Source: Clostridia bacterium (GTDB lineage: Bacteria; Bacillota; Clostridia; Christensenellales; DTU072). Taken from it: 28,833 nt of DNA. Below the pieces are notes generated by a model. It saw only the letters and a list, made by a program, of their open reading frames with translations, did no database searches and was not told the origin of the DNA. Of this stretch, positions 1 through 7,790 are shown one piece after another. Positions within the stretch are counted from its first letter, which is position 1; each line of letters begins with the position of its first letter. The stretch spans positions 1 through 28,833 of the forward strand of contig JAQVQU010000008.1 of the NCBI GenBank assembly GCA_028701415.1, written 5' to 3'. The position numbers and the translations under genes were made by a program.

Positions 1-1
1 C

Positions 2-73
2 GACTATAAAGGTATCAATCTACTTAAAGAAAAGTCAATAAAAGAAGAACAGAGGGTAGAATGGCCAAGGTAA
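2..73 (+). CDS. possible C-terminal tail of an upstream gene (partial)
   Basis: A reading frame open from the left edge encodes about 23 residues rich in Lys and Glu and ends at TAA 71-73, overlapping the ATG at 61 of the next gene by 13 bases. A second frame open from the edge ends earlier, at TAA 39-41, so the frame of the upstream gene cannot be decided from this window. I do not recognise either tail. An upstream rightward gene is likely because the flavoprotein gene has no visible promoter of its own here. Confidence 0.25.
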   Translation, partial: DYKGINLLKEKSIKEEQRVEWPR

Positions 74-1275
74 TGATTTTTGGAGCAGGGCCATGAGGAA
101 TAATGGCTGCTATTTCCGCAGCTACAGCTGGACATTCTGTTTGTATTATAGATAAAAATTCAAAAATAGGCAGAAAGTTATATATTTCTGGAAAGGGAAG
201 ATGCAATCTAACTAACATTAGGCCAGATTTCATTTCTAATGTTGTTAGAAATCCAAAGTTTTTATATAGTTCCCTTTCTATCTTTTCACCAGAAAAATGT
301 ATGAGTTTATTTGAGTCTCTAGGTGTCCCTTTAAAAGTGGAAAGAGGCGGGAGAATTTTTCCTAAAAGTGATAAAAGTTCTGATGTTATTGATGCATTAT
401 ATGGAGAATTAAAAAGATTGAATGTTGAAATTTCATTTCAAGAAACTCTAATTAAATTAATAGCTATTAATGGAAAAATTACCAAAGCCATTACAAATAA
501 ATCGGAATATATTTATGATAACTATATTATAGCCACAGGTGGATTATCTTATCCCAAAACTGGCTCTGATGGCTCTGGGCTAGAAATATTAAAGGAAATT
601 AATGTTGATATTATAGAAACAAAACCTGGTTTAGTTCATATATTACTTGAGGAACCAATCTTACCAAAAGGATTGAGCCTACGAAACGTCAGGGTAAAAG
701 TATTAAATGTTAATAATATAACTATCGCGGACTCTTTTGGTGAAATGATATTTACGGATACTGGGGTATCTGGCCCAATAATACTAACAATTTCTTCAAT
801 TATTAATAGAATTGAAAATTTGAACAAATGCAAATTAATTATAGATTTAAAGCCAGCCTTAAGTTCGGAGGTATTAGATTCTAGATTAATTAGAGATTTT
901 GAATCAAAGAGTAATCAGGATTTAAAGAATATTTTGCTAGGCTTAATGCCTGAAAGGTTGATTCGAATAGTGTTGCAAAAAGCAAATATATGCGGAGAAA
1001 TTAAAGCCAATCAAGCATCCAAAGAGTTACGAAAAAGATTATCTTATACTATAAAAAATCTATCTTTTTCTATCTCTTCACTAGGACCTATAGAAGAAGC
1101 TATTGTGACTTCTGGTGGAGTTTCAGTGAACGAAATAGACCCTAAGACTATGAAGAGTATTAAGTATAAAAACTTATCTTATGCAGGGGAAGTTGTGGAT
1201 ATTGATGCCCTCACAGGAGGTTACAACATTCAGATAGCTTTTTCTACAGGATATCTTGCCGGTTTTAGCCTATAA
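61..1275 (+). CDS. BaiN/HI0933-family FAD-dependent oxidoreductase, with in-frame TGA at codon 12
   Basis: The product belongs to the HI0933/YhiN/BaiN flavoprotein family (COG2081): two-dinucleotide-binding-domain FAD enzymes, mostly of uncertain substrate. Diagnostic motifs are GRKLYISGKGRCNLTN near residues 40-55, ATGGLSYPKTGSDGSG near 160-175, and the C-terminal run from VTSGGVSVNEIDPKTM through GEVVDIDALTGGYN to FSTGYLAG. The natural start is ATG 61, preceded by a GAGG-type ribosome binding site. It opens with the Rossmann strand and a GAGPxG glycine motif, but x is TGA (94-96) where relatives have Ala or Ser. The next ATG, at 103, gives a 390-residue frame that lacks the first beta strand and the FAD phosphate-binding glycines, so it should be impaired. 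TGA acts as a stop in five other genes here, so a nonsense mutation, a sequence error or rare readthrough are the options. The family call is firm; whether the gene is intact is not. Confidence 0.85.
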
Positions 1276-1289
1276 TGAATAATTAATTT

Positions 1290-1295
1290 GGAGGA
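1290..1295 (+). promoter_or_regulatory. ribosome binding site of cmk
   Basis: GGAGGA lies 5 bases before ATG 1301. It is a strong Shine-Dalgarno sequence that fixes the cmk start and shows that SD-led initiation is used in this genome. Confidence 0.8.
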
Positions 1296-1300
1296 ATAAT

Positions 1301-1954
1301 ATGAATATAGCAATAGATGGCCCAGCTGGAGCAGGTAAAAGTACTATTGCCAAAATTTTGGCAAATAAAATGAAAATTTTATATTTGGACACAGGGGCAA
1401 TGTATAGAGGAGTTGCTTATTACATAATAAAAAAAGGAATAAATCCTGAGGACAGGGAAAAAGTCGAAATAGTTTTAGATGAAATTAGTATGGATATAAA
1501 GTACCATGATAACATTCAATCTGTTTGGGTTAATGGGGAAAATATATCTCCGTTTATTAGGGAAAATTACATTAGTATGGCAGCATCAACGGTATCTAAA
1601 TATCCAAAAGTCAGATTAAAATTAGTTGAGATTCAAAGAGAAATAGCAGAAAAATCCGATTGTGTTCTTGATGGTAGAGACATAGGCACATTTGTTCTTC
1701 CAAAAGCTGAGTATAAAATATTTTTAACTGCTTCTCCCGAAGTAAGAGCAAATAGAAGATATCTTGAGCTAATAGACCGCGGACAAAAACAACCATATAA
1801 TCAAATTTTGGAAGAAATAGTAACAAGAGATTATCAAGACACCCACAGAGATTTTGCTCCATTGAAGCAAGCTGAGGATGCAATATTATTGGATACTTCT
1901 GACCTTTCTATTGAAGAAGTGGCTAGATCAATAGAGAATATATGCAAATTTTGA
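1301..1954 (+). CDS. cmk: (d)CMP kinase
   Basis: Cytidylate kinase phosphorylates CMP and dCMP with ATP in cytosolic pyrimidine nucleotide salvage. The 217-residue length is normal for the family. The P-loop GPAGAGKST spans residues 7-15 and is followed by LDTGAMYRG, the usual substrate-side motif. DGRDIGTFVLPKA and the Arg-rich lid (ANRRYLEL, residues about 150-158) match the family. The start is set by the GGAGGA site. The gene ends in TGA at 1952-1954 and overlaps the ispH-rpsA ATG (1942) by 13 bases, which suggests translational coupling. The order cmk then ispH/rpsA is common in Clostridia. Confidence 0.97.
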   Translation: MNIAIDGPAGAGKSTIAKILANKMKILYLDTGAMYRGVAYYIIKKGINPEDREKVEIVLDEISMDIKYHDNIQSVWVNGENISPFIRENYISMAASTVSKYPKVRLKLVEIQREIAEKSDCVLDGRDIGTFVLPKAEYKIFLTASPEVRANRRYLELIDRGQKQPYNQILEEIVTRDYQDTHRDFAPLKQAEDAILLDTSDLSIEEVARSIENICKF

Positions 1955-4305
1955 TTTCAAGAGAAATAGGTTTTTGTTCAGGAGTCAAAAGAGCTATCTC
2001 GATGGCAAAAGATTTGCTAAAAGATTTGTCCCAAGAAATTTATTGCATTGGGCCTTTGATCCATAACGAAAAGGTAATACAGTCTCTTGCTAAAGAGGGA
2101 TTGAAAACTGTAAATTCTGTTGACGATGTTCCAGATTTTTCAAAAATTTTAACAAGAGCTCACGGATTAAACAAAGAATTAAGTATTTCTTTAATAAATA
2201 AAAGATGCATAATTTATGATTCAGTTTGTCCAAAAGTTGAGATAATTAAAGAAAGAGCAATTGCTTATGATAATAAAAATTACAAAATTATTATATACGG
2301 AGATAAGAAACATCCCGAAATTAAATACATTACCTCTTATTTAGAAAATTATATCGTTATAAATGACATAAAAGACTTTTCTTTTTTCTCCGAAGCAAAC
2401 TCTTTTTTTGTTGTTTTCCAAACAACTTTTTCCACAAATAATCATAAAGAACATATCTATTTATTGCGAGAAGAAGCCAATAAAATAGGCAAAATAGTTG
2501 ATATATTTGATAGCATTTGCTATACTACATTAGCGAGAAGGGAAAGTTGCATAGAGACCGCTTCTTTATCTGATGCCGTTATTGTAATAGGCGATAAATC
2601 TAGCAATAATACTGTGGAATTATACAAAACAGCTTCATCAAAATGCGAAAAAGTTTTTTTTATTTCAGAGCCTCAAGAACTTTCAAAAATAACTTCTCTT
2701 TTATTTTCGATTAAAAAGCTTGGCATAGTTGCGGGCGCATCAACTCCTTACGAGTTGATTATGGAGGTTATTAGTTTAATGGATGATTTATTAAATCAAG
2801 AAAACAGTAAGATTGACGAAGTTAAGAAAGTCGTTGAAATATCTACTCAAGATAGTTTAGCTGTGAAAACAGAACCAGCGAAAGAATCGGAAGATTCTAC
2901 TATGGAATCGATATTTCAATCAATTCCTGACAAACCGAGACGACCTTTGAAAAATGGTCAGATTAAAGAAGTAATTGTGTCTGACACTTCGAATAAAGAT
3001 AAGTTGATAATATCATTCGACCCGATGAACAGAAAGAATGATCATGGATATATAGCAACAGAAGAATTAGACAGTGAAGGAAGATTGACACCTGCAGATT
3101 TTTCACTAGGGCAAAAATTCTTTGCTGTTATTAAAGATTCACAACAATCTCAAACGGTTGAATTTTCTAAAAAAGACTTTGAAAGGATTGAAAAAGAAGA
3201 AGAGTTAGTAGAGCAGTTAAAAGCAGGCGATGATATTGAATTTACTTGTACGGATGTTGCAAAAAAAGTGGATGGACAAAAAGAGTTTGAAACAGGGTTA
3301 AACTTTAAAGTGGGAAGATATACTATTTATGCCCCAAAAAGTCAATTAAATTATACTCCGGGGAAAAAACTAGCGGCGTTAGTTGGTAAGAAAGTTCTTT
3401 TAAGAATACTTCCCCCAAGAGAAGGGGAGGATAAGAAGAAAAATAATAAATGGAATCTTTATGCAGGGCAAAAAGCTATTACACAAGAAACTGAGGATGC
3501 TTTTTGGGAGTTAGCAGTCGTCGGAAAAGTTGTAAAAGGTACTGTTGTTAGATATGGAGAAAAAGATGGTCATTATTTTGGTGCTTTTGTTTCAGTTAAC
3601 GGACATGATTGTTTAGCCCATATTTCTGAGTTAACATGGGGAAGAATTGACCATCCAGATAAAGTTTTGGAAATTGGCAAGGAATATAACTTTGTTGTGT
3701 TAGAGTCGGATAGAGAGCGTAATAAAGTATCTTTGGGAATGAAACAATTAACAAAACAACCTATTGAAATTATTGCCGAGAAATACCCAGAAGGTTCAAT
3801 TATTTCTGGAAAAGTTGAAAGAATTATGCCCTTTGGTGCTTTTGTTTCAATTGGAGATGGTGTTGATGGTTTAGTACATATTTCCCAGATATCTCACGAT
3901 AGAGTAGATAAAGTGGAATCTGTCCTAGAAGTTGGGCAAACTGTTAATGCACGTATTATTAAATATGATGGCACTAAAGTTAGTTTGAGTATTAAGGATT
4001 TACTTGAACCGCCTACACAAGAAGAAATTGATGAATATAAACAGCAAAAGAGAGCTGAAAGAGATCATAAATTTGAAAAGCAAGACAAACCACCTGTTAA
4101 AAAAAATGAAAAGAAGATGGATAAACAACTGGATCTTGATCGTGAATCAAAACCACAAAGAAAACCGGTTAAAAGAAGCGAAACATTCAAAGACTTTGAA
4201 ACAAGAGATCATATTTCCAGTCAGTCTTTAGGAGCCACTATCGGTGATACAGCAGAAGCCAAAAAATTGCTTTTACAATTGGAACAGGAAGAAAAAAATA
4301 AATAA
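1942..4305 (+). CDS. ispH-rpsA: IspH (HMBPP reductase) - ribosomal protein S1 fusion
   Basis: This 787-residue protein joins two functions. Residues 1-285 are IspH, the [4Fe-4S] enzyme that makes IPP and DMAPP in the last step of the MEP pathway. The cluster cysteines are C12 (GFCSGV), C96 (DSVCPKV) and C193. Substrate residues are H41, H74, H124-P-E126, the TT pair near 161 and S267. A charged linker (about 286-335) leads to four S1-type OB folds: two diverged (about 338-412 and 424-513) and two canonical (about 526-603 and 617-685, with FGAFVS and GLVHIS). An acidic/basic low-complexity tail follows to 787. S1-like domains bind mRNA on the ribosome. Such fusions are known in Clostridia. It overlaps the cmk end, and a terminator follows directly. 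Confidence 0.95.
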   Translation: MQILISREIGFCSGVKRAISMAKDLLKDLSQEIYCIGPLIHNEKVIQSLAKEGLKTVNSVDDVPDFSKILTRAHGLNKELSISLINKRCIIYDSVCPKVEIIKERAIAYDNKNYKIIIYGDKKHPEIKYITSYLENYIVINDIKDFSFFSEANSFFVVFQTTFSTNNHKEHIYLLREEANKIGKIVDIFDSICYTTLARRESCIETASLSDAVIVIGDKSSNNTVELYKTASSKCEKVFFISEPQELSKITSLLFSIKKLGIVAGASTPYELIMEVISLMDDLLNQENSKIDEVKKVVEISTQDSLAVKTEPAKESEDSTMESIFQSIPDKPRRPLKNGQIKEVIVSDTSNKDKLIISFDPMNRKNDHGYIATEELDSEGRLTPADFSLGQKFFAVIKDSQQSQTVEFSKKDFERIEKEEELVEQLKAGDDIEFTCTDVAKKVDGQKEFETGLNFKVGRYTIYAPKSQLNYTPGKKLAALVGKKVLLRILPPREGEDKKKNNKWNLYAGQKAITQETEDAFWELAVVGKVVKGTVVRYGEKDGHYFGAFVSVNGHDCLAHISELTWGRIDHPDKVLEIGKEYNFVVLESDRERNKVSLGMKQLTKQPIEIIAEKYPEGSIISGKVERIMPFGAFVSIGDGVDGLVHISQISHDRVDKVESVLEVGQTVNARIIKYDGTKVSLSIKDLLEPPTQEEIDEYKQQKRAERDHKFEKQDKPPVKKNEKKMDKQLDLDRESKPQRKPVKRSETFKDFETRDHISSQSLGATIGDTAEAKKLLLQLEQEEKNK

Positions 4306-4312
4306 TCATTTC

Positions 4313-4338
4313 GGTCGCTCAAAAGGGCGACCTTTTTT
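4313..4338 (+). terminator. intrinsic terminator after ispH-rpsA
   Basis: The stem GGTCGC/GCGACC (4313-4318 with 4327-4332) closes an 8-base loop and is followed by TTTTTT. It lies 8 bases after the TAA of the fusion gene, so it ends the flavoprotein-cmk-ispH-rpsA transcript. Confidence 0.88.
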
Positions 4339-4374
4339 ATTATATATTTGAGTGATTATTAAATATTTGATATA

Positions 4375-4405
4375 ATAAAAAAAATGCCTATAAGTAGGCA
4401 TTTTT
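4375..4405 (-). terminator. intrinsic terminator of tRNA-Trp, possibly bidirectional
   Basis: The inverted repeat ATGCCTA/TAGGCAT (4384-4390 with 4395-4401, loop TAAG) starts immediately after the encoded CCA end of the tRNA. In the leftward direction it is followed by a run of eight T. A's and T's on both sides mean it could also work rightward. Confidence 0.82.
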
Positions 4406-4479
4406 GGCAGGGGAGACGCGATTTGAACACGCAACCAACGGTTTTGGAGACCGTTGCTCTACCGTTGAGCCACTCCCCT
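4405..4479 (-). tRNA. trnW: tRNA-Trp (anticodon CCA)
   Basis: On the minus strand a complete cloverleaf can be folded. The acceptor stem AGGGGAG pairs with CTCCCCT, then discriminator G and an encoded CCA end follow. A 5-bp anticodon stem, ACGGT/ACCGT, encloses the loop CTCCAAA, giving anticodon CCA, which reads UGG. The T loop contains TTCAAAT. The gene stands alone, opposite to its neighbours, with its own promoter and terminator. A CCA anticodon fits TGG being the normal Trp codon here, with TGA left as a stop. Confidence 0.96.
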
Positions 4480-4491
4480 ATATCTTAATCA

Positions 4492-4521
4492 ATTATATAG
4501 TGTAATAATCTTTTATGTCAA
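4492..4521 (-). promoter_or_regulatory. sigma-A promoter of tRNA-Trp
   Basis: On the minus strand TTGACA (4521-4516) and TATAAT (4497-4492) are both perfect consensus hexamers with an 18-base spacer. The expected start is about 6 bases upstream of the mature tRNA 5' end. Confidence 0.9.
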
Positions 4522-4525
4522 CGAA

Positions 4526-4531
4526 AAGGAG
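4526..4531 (+). promoter_or_regulatory. ribosome binding site of proC
   Basis: AAGGAG lies 5 bases before ATG 4537 and sets the proC start. It sits just upstream (on this strand) of the divergent tRNA-Trp -35 box, so the two start regions overlap closely. Confidence 0.75.
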
Positions 4532-4536
4532 CTTTT

Positions 4537-5343
4537 ATGAGTTATAAACTAGGTTTTTTAGGTGTTGGTGTTATGGCTGGAGGTATTCTAACTTCACTAT
4601 TAGAAAGTTCGCATAACCTTATTGATAAAAGTGATATTCTTATCTATGATAACGATGAAACAAAGATGTCAAAATTTTTAGATTATGGGGTAAAAGTTGC
4701 TCCTTCAATAAATTTTTTATTTAAAAACTCAAATATATTATTGATTGGAATTAAACCTCAAAACTTTAAAGAACTAACAACAAATAGCCTTTTCTCAGCC
4801 CATCCAAAATATATTTTAAGCATAATGGCTGGGGTGAAATTAGATAACTTAGAAAAAGTATTTTTTAAGACAAAAGGATTTATAAGAATAATGCCTAATT
4901 TACCTTGTCTTATTAAAAAAGGAACAATTGGTTTTTGCGAAAAAAATTGTACAACTGAAATAATATCTTTTTCTAAGGAGTTACTTTCTCAATGTGGTAA
5001 AATAGTAGAAATTTCAGAAGATAAATTTGATGTTCTCACAAGTATTAGTGGAAGTGGGCCAGCTTATGTTTTCTTTATTGCAGAGGCAATGATAAATGCT
5101 GGAATTAAATTAGGTTTATCTAAAGAAGAGAGTACTAGATTAACTTATGATACTTTAGTTGGAAGCGCTATATATGCTAAAGAATCTAATATTTCTATTA
5201 ATGAGTTAATCGATAAAGTTTGTTCAAAAGGAGGAACAACGATTGAGGCAATTAATATTTTTAGAGATAATGACATTCCTGAAATTATATTTAAAGGTAT
5301 AGAAGCTTGCATGAATAAATCTAAAGAACTTTCGGAGAAATAA
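4537..5343 (+). CDS. proC: pyrroline-5-carboxylate reductase
   Basis: ProC reduces pyrroline-5-carboxylate to proline with NAD(P)H, the last step of proline synthesis, in the cytosol. The 268-residue length is typical. The N-terminal Rossmann motif is GFLGVGVMAGG (residues 6-16). GIKPQ, IMAGV and RIMPNLPCLI follow in the family order. The C-terminal dimerisation domain carries SISGSGPAYVFFIAEAM, and GGTTIEA is the catalytic-site signature, here preceded by SK instead of the more usual SPG. The stop TAA shares a base with the rnhA start (TAATG), so the two are likely coupled. Confidence 0.97.
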   Translation: MSYKLGFLGVGVMAGGILTSLLESSHNLIDKSDILIYDNDETKMSKFLDYGVKVAPSINFLFKNSNILLIGIKPQNFKELTTNSLFSAHPKYILSIMAGVKLDNLEKVFFKTKGFIRIMPNLPCLIKKGTIGFCEKNCTTEIISFSKELLSQCGKIVEISEDKFDVLTSISGSGPAYVFFIAEAMINAGIKLGLSKEESTRLTYDTLVGSAIYAKESNISINELIDKVCSKGGTTIEAINIFRDNDIPEIIFKGIEACMNKSKELSEK

Positions 5344-5786
5344 TGAGAAAGAGAGTTGATATTTATACTGATGGTGCTTGCTCTGGGAATCCTGGCGCAG
5401 GTGGATGGTGCGCAATTTTAATCTATAATAATCACGAGAAAATTGTATCGGGATTTGAAAATTTTACAACTAACAACAGAATGGAGCTATTGTCAGTTGT
5501 TAAAGGATTAAAAGAACTTAAAGAAAGCTGTTATGTAAGTATATATAGCGATAGTTCATATGTAACAAATGCTTTTATTTTGGGATGGATTAATTATTGG
5601 CGTTCTCATGAATGGTATACAAAATCTCGCAATGAAGTCAAGAATAGGGATTTATGGGAAGATTTGATAGAGGAGTCTGAGAAACATATTGTAAACATAA
5701 TTAAGGTAAAGGGTCATTCAGATAATTTCTATAATAATAGATGTGACGAAATCGCAAAATTTGAGATTAAAAAAAATAATTTGTAA
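5343..5786 (+). CDS. rnhA: ribonuclease HI
   Basis: RNase HI cuts the RNA strand of RNA-DNA hybrids, removing R-loops and primers. At 147 residues it is a single-domain type I enzyme. All metal-binding acids are visible: D10 (YTDGACSGNPG), E48 (RMEL), D70 (YSDSSYV) and D135 (NNRCDEIA). The mobile H125 lies in VKGHS. The basic-protrusion helix with GWINYWRS and WYTKS is present, as in E. coli RnhA. It starts by TAATG overlap with proC and ends 10 bases from the convergent PadR-type gene. Confidence 0.97.
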   Translation: MRKRVDIYTDGACSGNPGAGGWCAILIYNNHEKIVSGFENFTTNNRMELLSVVKGLKELKESCYVSIYSDSSYVTNAFILGWINYWRSHEWYTKSRNEVKNRDLWEDLIEESEKHIVNIIKVKGHSDNFYNNRCDEIAKFEIKKNNL

Positions 5787-5806
5787 TAGTTTTCTACTAT
5801 TTTTTT
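5785..5806 (+). terminator. weak intrinsic terminator between convergent rnhA and the PadR-type gene
   Basis: AATAGT (5785-5790) pairs with ACTATT (5796-5801) across a 5-base loop, followed by T's to 5806. The stem overlaps the rnhA stop codon and contains the TAG of the opposing gene. It is short and AT-rich, so its strength is uncertain. Confidence 0.5.
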
Positions 5807-7098
5807 AAATGATATTTCTTTGAACGATACAAAGCTGTTTTAATTATTGTAAATAATGGTATGCATATAAGAAAAATGTAAGTTGGATAAGTGATATAGT
5901 TTATTTTATATATAAAAGAAAAAGAAAAAACAATGCCTGCTAATATAATATAAATACTTAGCCCAATTATTATACTGGATAAAGAATTATTTTTTGTTCG
6001 AATTCTTTTTTCAGGATTTTGTTTCCATATGGAATAGACCAAAATTGGAATTATAGTAGAAAAAGATAGTATTACCCAAGGAATAATCTCCTTTTTATAT
6101 ATTGCAAAAAACATTAACCCAACAAAGAATAAAATATAAGTTATTAGGGTAGAATCTCTCATAAGCTTATTTGAGTAATAGTAGTTCATATAGTAAAAAT
6201 TGGAGCTATTTGCTTTGCTATATATTTTGATTCTAAAACCTTCTTTAACCAAGGTTTGTTTCATATCATTAAAATGGTGTGAGGATGTAGAAATATTACT
6301 AGTATCAGAATGATTGTTAATTTCAATAATTGAATCAAGATCATCTGGAGGTTGTAATACAAATGTCTCTGGTTCTTCGAATATTGCGCCAAGAGCTTCT
6401 CTGTAATTTAGATATTTACCCTTATCAGTATCGTGAAAATTTTGCGACCCGAGCGAGGACAAAGTAGGAGAATTATTTTCAGGCGGGGGGAGTAGAGTGC
6501 TACTTACTTTTATTGGTTCAAAATTCCCTAATCCTAATATCTCACTTGCTTTTTCCCTTGTTTTTTCCAAAAAAGCATTTTCTAAACTTGATTGAGTTAC
6601 AGAAATTGAAGAATTGATCTCTTTATCCTGCACAATAGAGTCTATTTTGTCAGAATCCATATCAAGTTCTGTTTCAGTTGTCGGATTAATAGTTTTAGTC
6701 CTAGGAGTTAAAGGTTTAAGTGAACTAGCATTGTAGGGGGGTGTATCAACTGATGCTAAATCTATCTCTTTATCGCTAACTAATTTATTCAAAAGAGTTC
6801 TTGTATACTCCCATTCTTCTTTTTCTTTATTGAGTATATGTTTACCTTTTTCTGTTAGCGAATAATATTTTCTTTTCGCTCCATTTGTTTCAGCTCCTTC
6901 ATATGAAGTTACAAGGCCTGAAGACTCTAGTCTCTTCATGCTGTTATATAGAGTTGATTGCTTAATTTCATAATGACTTACAGAATTTTTATAAATTAAA
7001 TCTAGGATCTCGTATACATATCTATCCTCTTCTTGCAAAACACGGAGGATTATTGTATCAACACGACTTCTGAATAAATCCATATTAAAATTATCCAT
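5797..7098 (-). CDS. PadR-type winged-helix regulator with C-terminal membrane domain
   Basis: The N-terminus (residues about 8-110) is a PadR-family winged helix: ILRVLQEEDRYVYEILDLI, then the recognition region IKQSTLYNSMKRLESSGLV, the wing with KRKYYSLTEKGKHIL, and a trailing helix EEWEYTRTLLNKLV. Residues about 115-285 are Ser/Thr/Glu-rich and probably disordered, with a short motif MKQTLVKEGFRIKIYSKA near 278-295. Four hydrophobic segments follow (about 318-337, 342-362, 375-400 and 404-426), ending in a basic tail. This would make it a membrane-tethered one-component regulator; ordinary PadR proteins are soluble and about 110-180 residues. It starts by TAATG overlap with the lexA stop, so it is co-expressed with lexA. 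Target genes and signal are unknown. The DNA-binding fold is confident; the tethered role is inference. Confidence 0.85.
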   Translation of the reverse strand: MDNFNMDLFRSRVDTIILRVLQEEDRYVYEILDLIYKNSVSHYEIKQSTLYNSMKRLESSGLVTSYEGAETNGAKRKYYSLTEKGKHILNKEKEEWEYTRTLLNKLVSDKEIDLASVDTPPYNASSLKPLTPRTKTINPTTETELDMDSDKIDSIVQDKEINSSISVTQSSLENAFLEKTREKASEILGLGNFEPIKVSSTLLPPPENNSPTLSSLGSQNFHDTDKGKYLNYREALGAIFEEPETFVLQPPDDLDSIIEINNHSDTSNISTSSHHFNDMKQTLVKEGFRIKIYSKANSSNFYYMNYYYSNKLMRDSTLITYILFFVGLMFFAIYKKEIIPWVILSFSTIIPILVYSIWKQNPEKRIRTKNNSLSSIIIGLSIYIILAGIVFSFSFIYKINYITYPTYIFLICIPLFTIIKTALYRSKKYHLKK

Positions 7099-7721
7099 TA
7101 TTTCACCTCAGTTCTTATTAGCCCACGGACTACGCCAATAATTTGAAGATTTTCTGGATAAATATCTTGCATATTCTTATTCTCTGGATGAAGCCTTATT
7201 CCAAACTCATCATTAAAATATCTTTTTATTGTTGCTAAATCATTATCAATGAGTGCTGCAACAATTTGACCATTTAATGCGTAATTCTGTTTTTTTATAA
7301 GAATATAATCTCCATCATTAATTCCAATCTCTATCATGCTACTACCTGAAACCTTTAACATAAAAGAATCATCTAGATTAGAAAACAAATTTTTAGAGAG
7401 AACAAAAATATCTGAAAAATTTTCCTCAGCGAGTATTGGATCTCCAGCAGTAATTTCTCCAATTAAGGGAATTTTATGAAAATCATACTCCATAAAATCA
7501 GTTGTGTTAAGACGAATTCCTCTACTTAATTGTGAATTGACTGTAATAATTTCTCTTTGTTCAAGCTTTTTCAAATAATATGCGACAGTAGAAGTAGATT
7601 TAATATCTAAAGCATTGGCAATTTCTCTAATTGTAGGGGGTCTATGGTGAGAAGAAAAATAATCTTTCAGAAATTCTGTTAGATTTATTAAAATAGTTTC
7701 AATATCATTTTTGTCATTCAT
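7098..7721 (-). CDS. lexA: LexA SOS repressor
   Basis: LexA represses SOS genes and self-cleaves when RecA filaments form. The 207-residue length is normal. Residues 1-70 form the winged helix, with RPPTIREIANALDIKSTSTVAYYLKKLE. The cleavage site is A92-G93 within GEITAGDP. The peptidase S24 dyad is S128 (GSSMIEIGI, replacing the usual GDSM) and K166 (LATIKRY). The C-terminus, QIIGVVRGLIR, is typical. The gene lies downstream of the tyrosine recombinase gene and shares a TAATG overlap with the PadR-type gene. No clear Shine-Dalgarno precedes ATG 7721. The direct repeats at its promoter may be the operator for LexA itself or for the PadR-type protein. Confidence 0.95.
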   Translation of the reverse strand: MNDKNDIETILINLTEFLKDYFSSHHRPPTIREIANALDIKSTSTVAYYLKKLEQREIITVNSQLSRGIRLNTTDFMEYDFHKIPLIGEITAGDPILAEENFSDIFVLSKNLFSNLDDSFMLKVSGSSMIEIGINDGDYILIKKQNYALNGQIVAALIDNDLATIKRYFNDEFGIRLHPENKNMQDIYPENLQIIGVVRGLIRTEVK

Positions 7722-7751
7722 TGTTTATAACCACAATTTTTTTATTAATAT

Positions 7752-7760
7752 ATTATATCA
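7752..7760 (-). promoter_or_regulatory. extended -10 promoter of lexA
   Basis: On the minus strand TGATATAAT, an extended -10 element, lies 30 bases before ATG 7721. No good -35 is visible; the expected -35 and spacer are occupied by the 9-bp direct repeats at 7763-7783. Confidence 0.6.
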
Positions 7761-7762
7761 CA

Positions 7763-7783
7763 TAGTGTTTGATTTAGTGTTTG
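7763..7783. repeat. 9-bp direct repeat in the lexA promoter, candidate operator
   Basis: TAGTGTTTG occurs twice (7763-7771 and 7775-7783) with a 12-base period, directly upstream of the lexA -10 box. LexA normally binds an inverted repeat, and no GAAC-N4-GTTC Firmicute box is present, so the binding protein is uncertain. Confidence 0.6.
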
Positions 7784-7790
7784 TCTAAAA

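Noticed and set aside
61..1275. Reassignment of TGA as a sense codon (Trp or Gly) in this organism
   Set aside because: cmk, mutL, mutS, thiI and mutS2 all end in TGA at the expected length, four of them in overlap junctions with the next gene. Trp is encoded by TGG throughout, and only one internal TGA is seen in about 27 kb of coding sequence.
1611..1883. Antisense reading frame inside cmk, and similar frames elsewhere
   Set aside because: These lie opposite conserved genes, have no ribosome binding site and encode no recognisable protein; they are chance frames.
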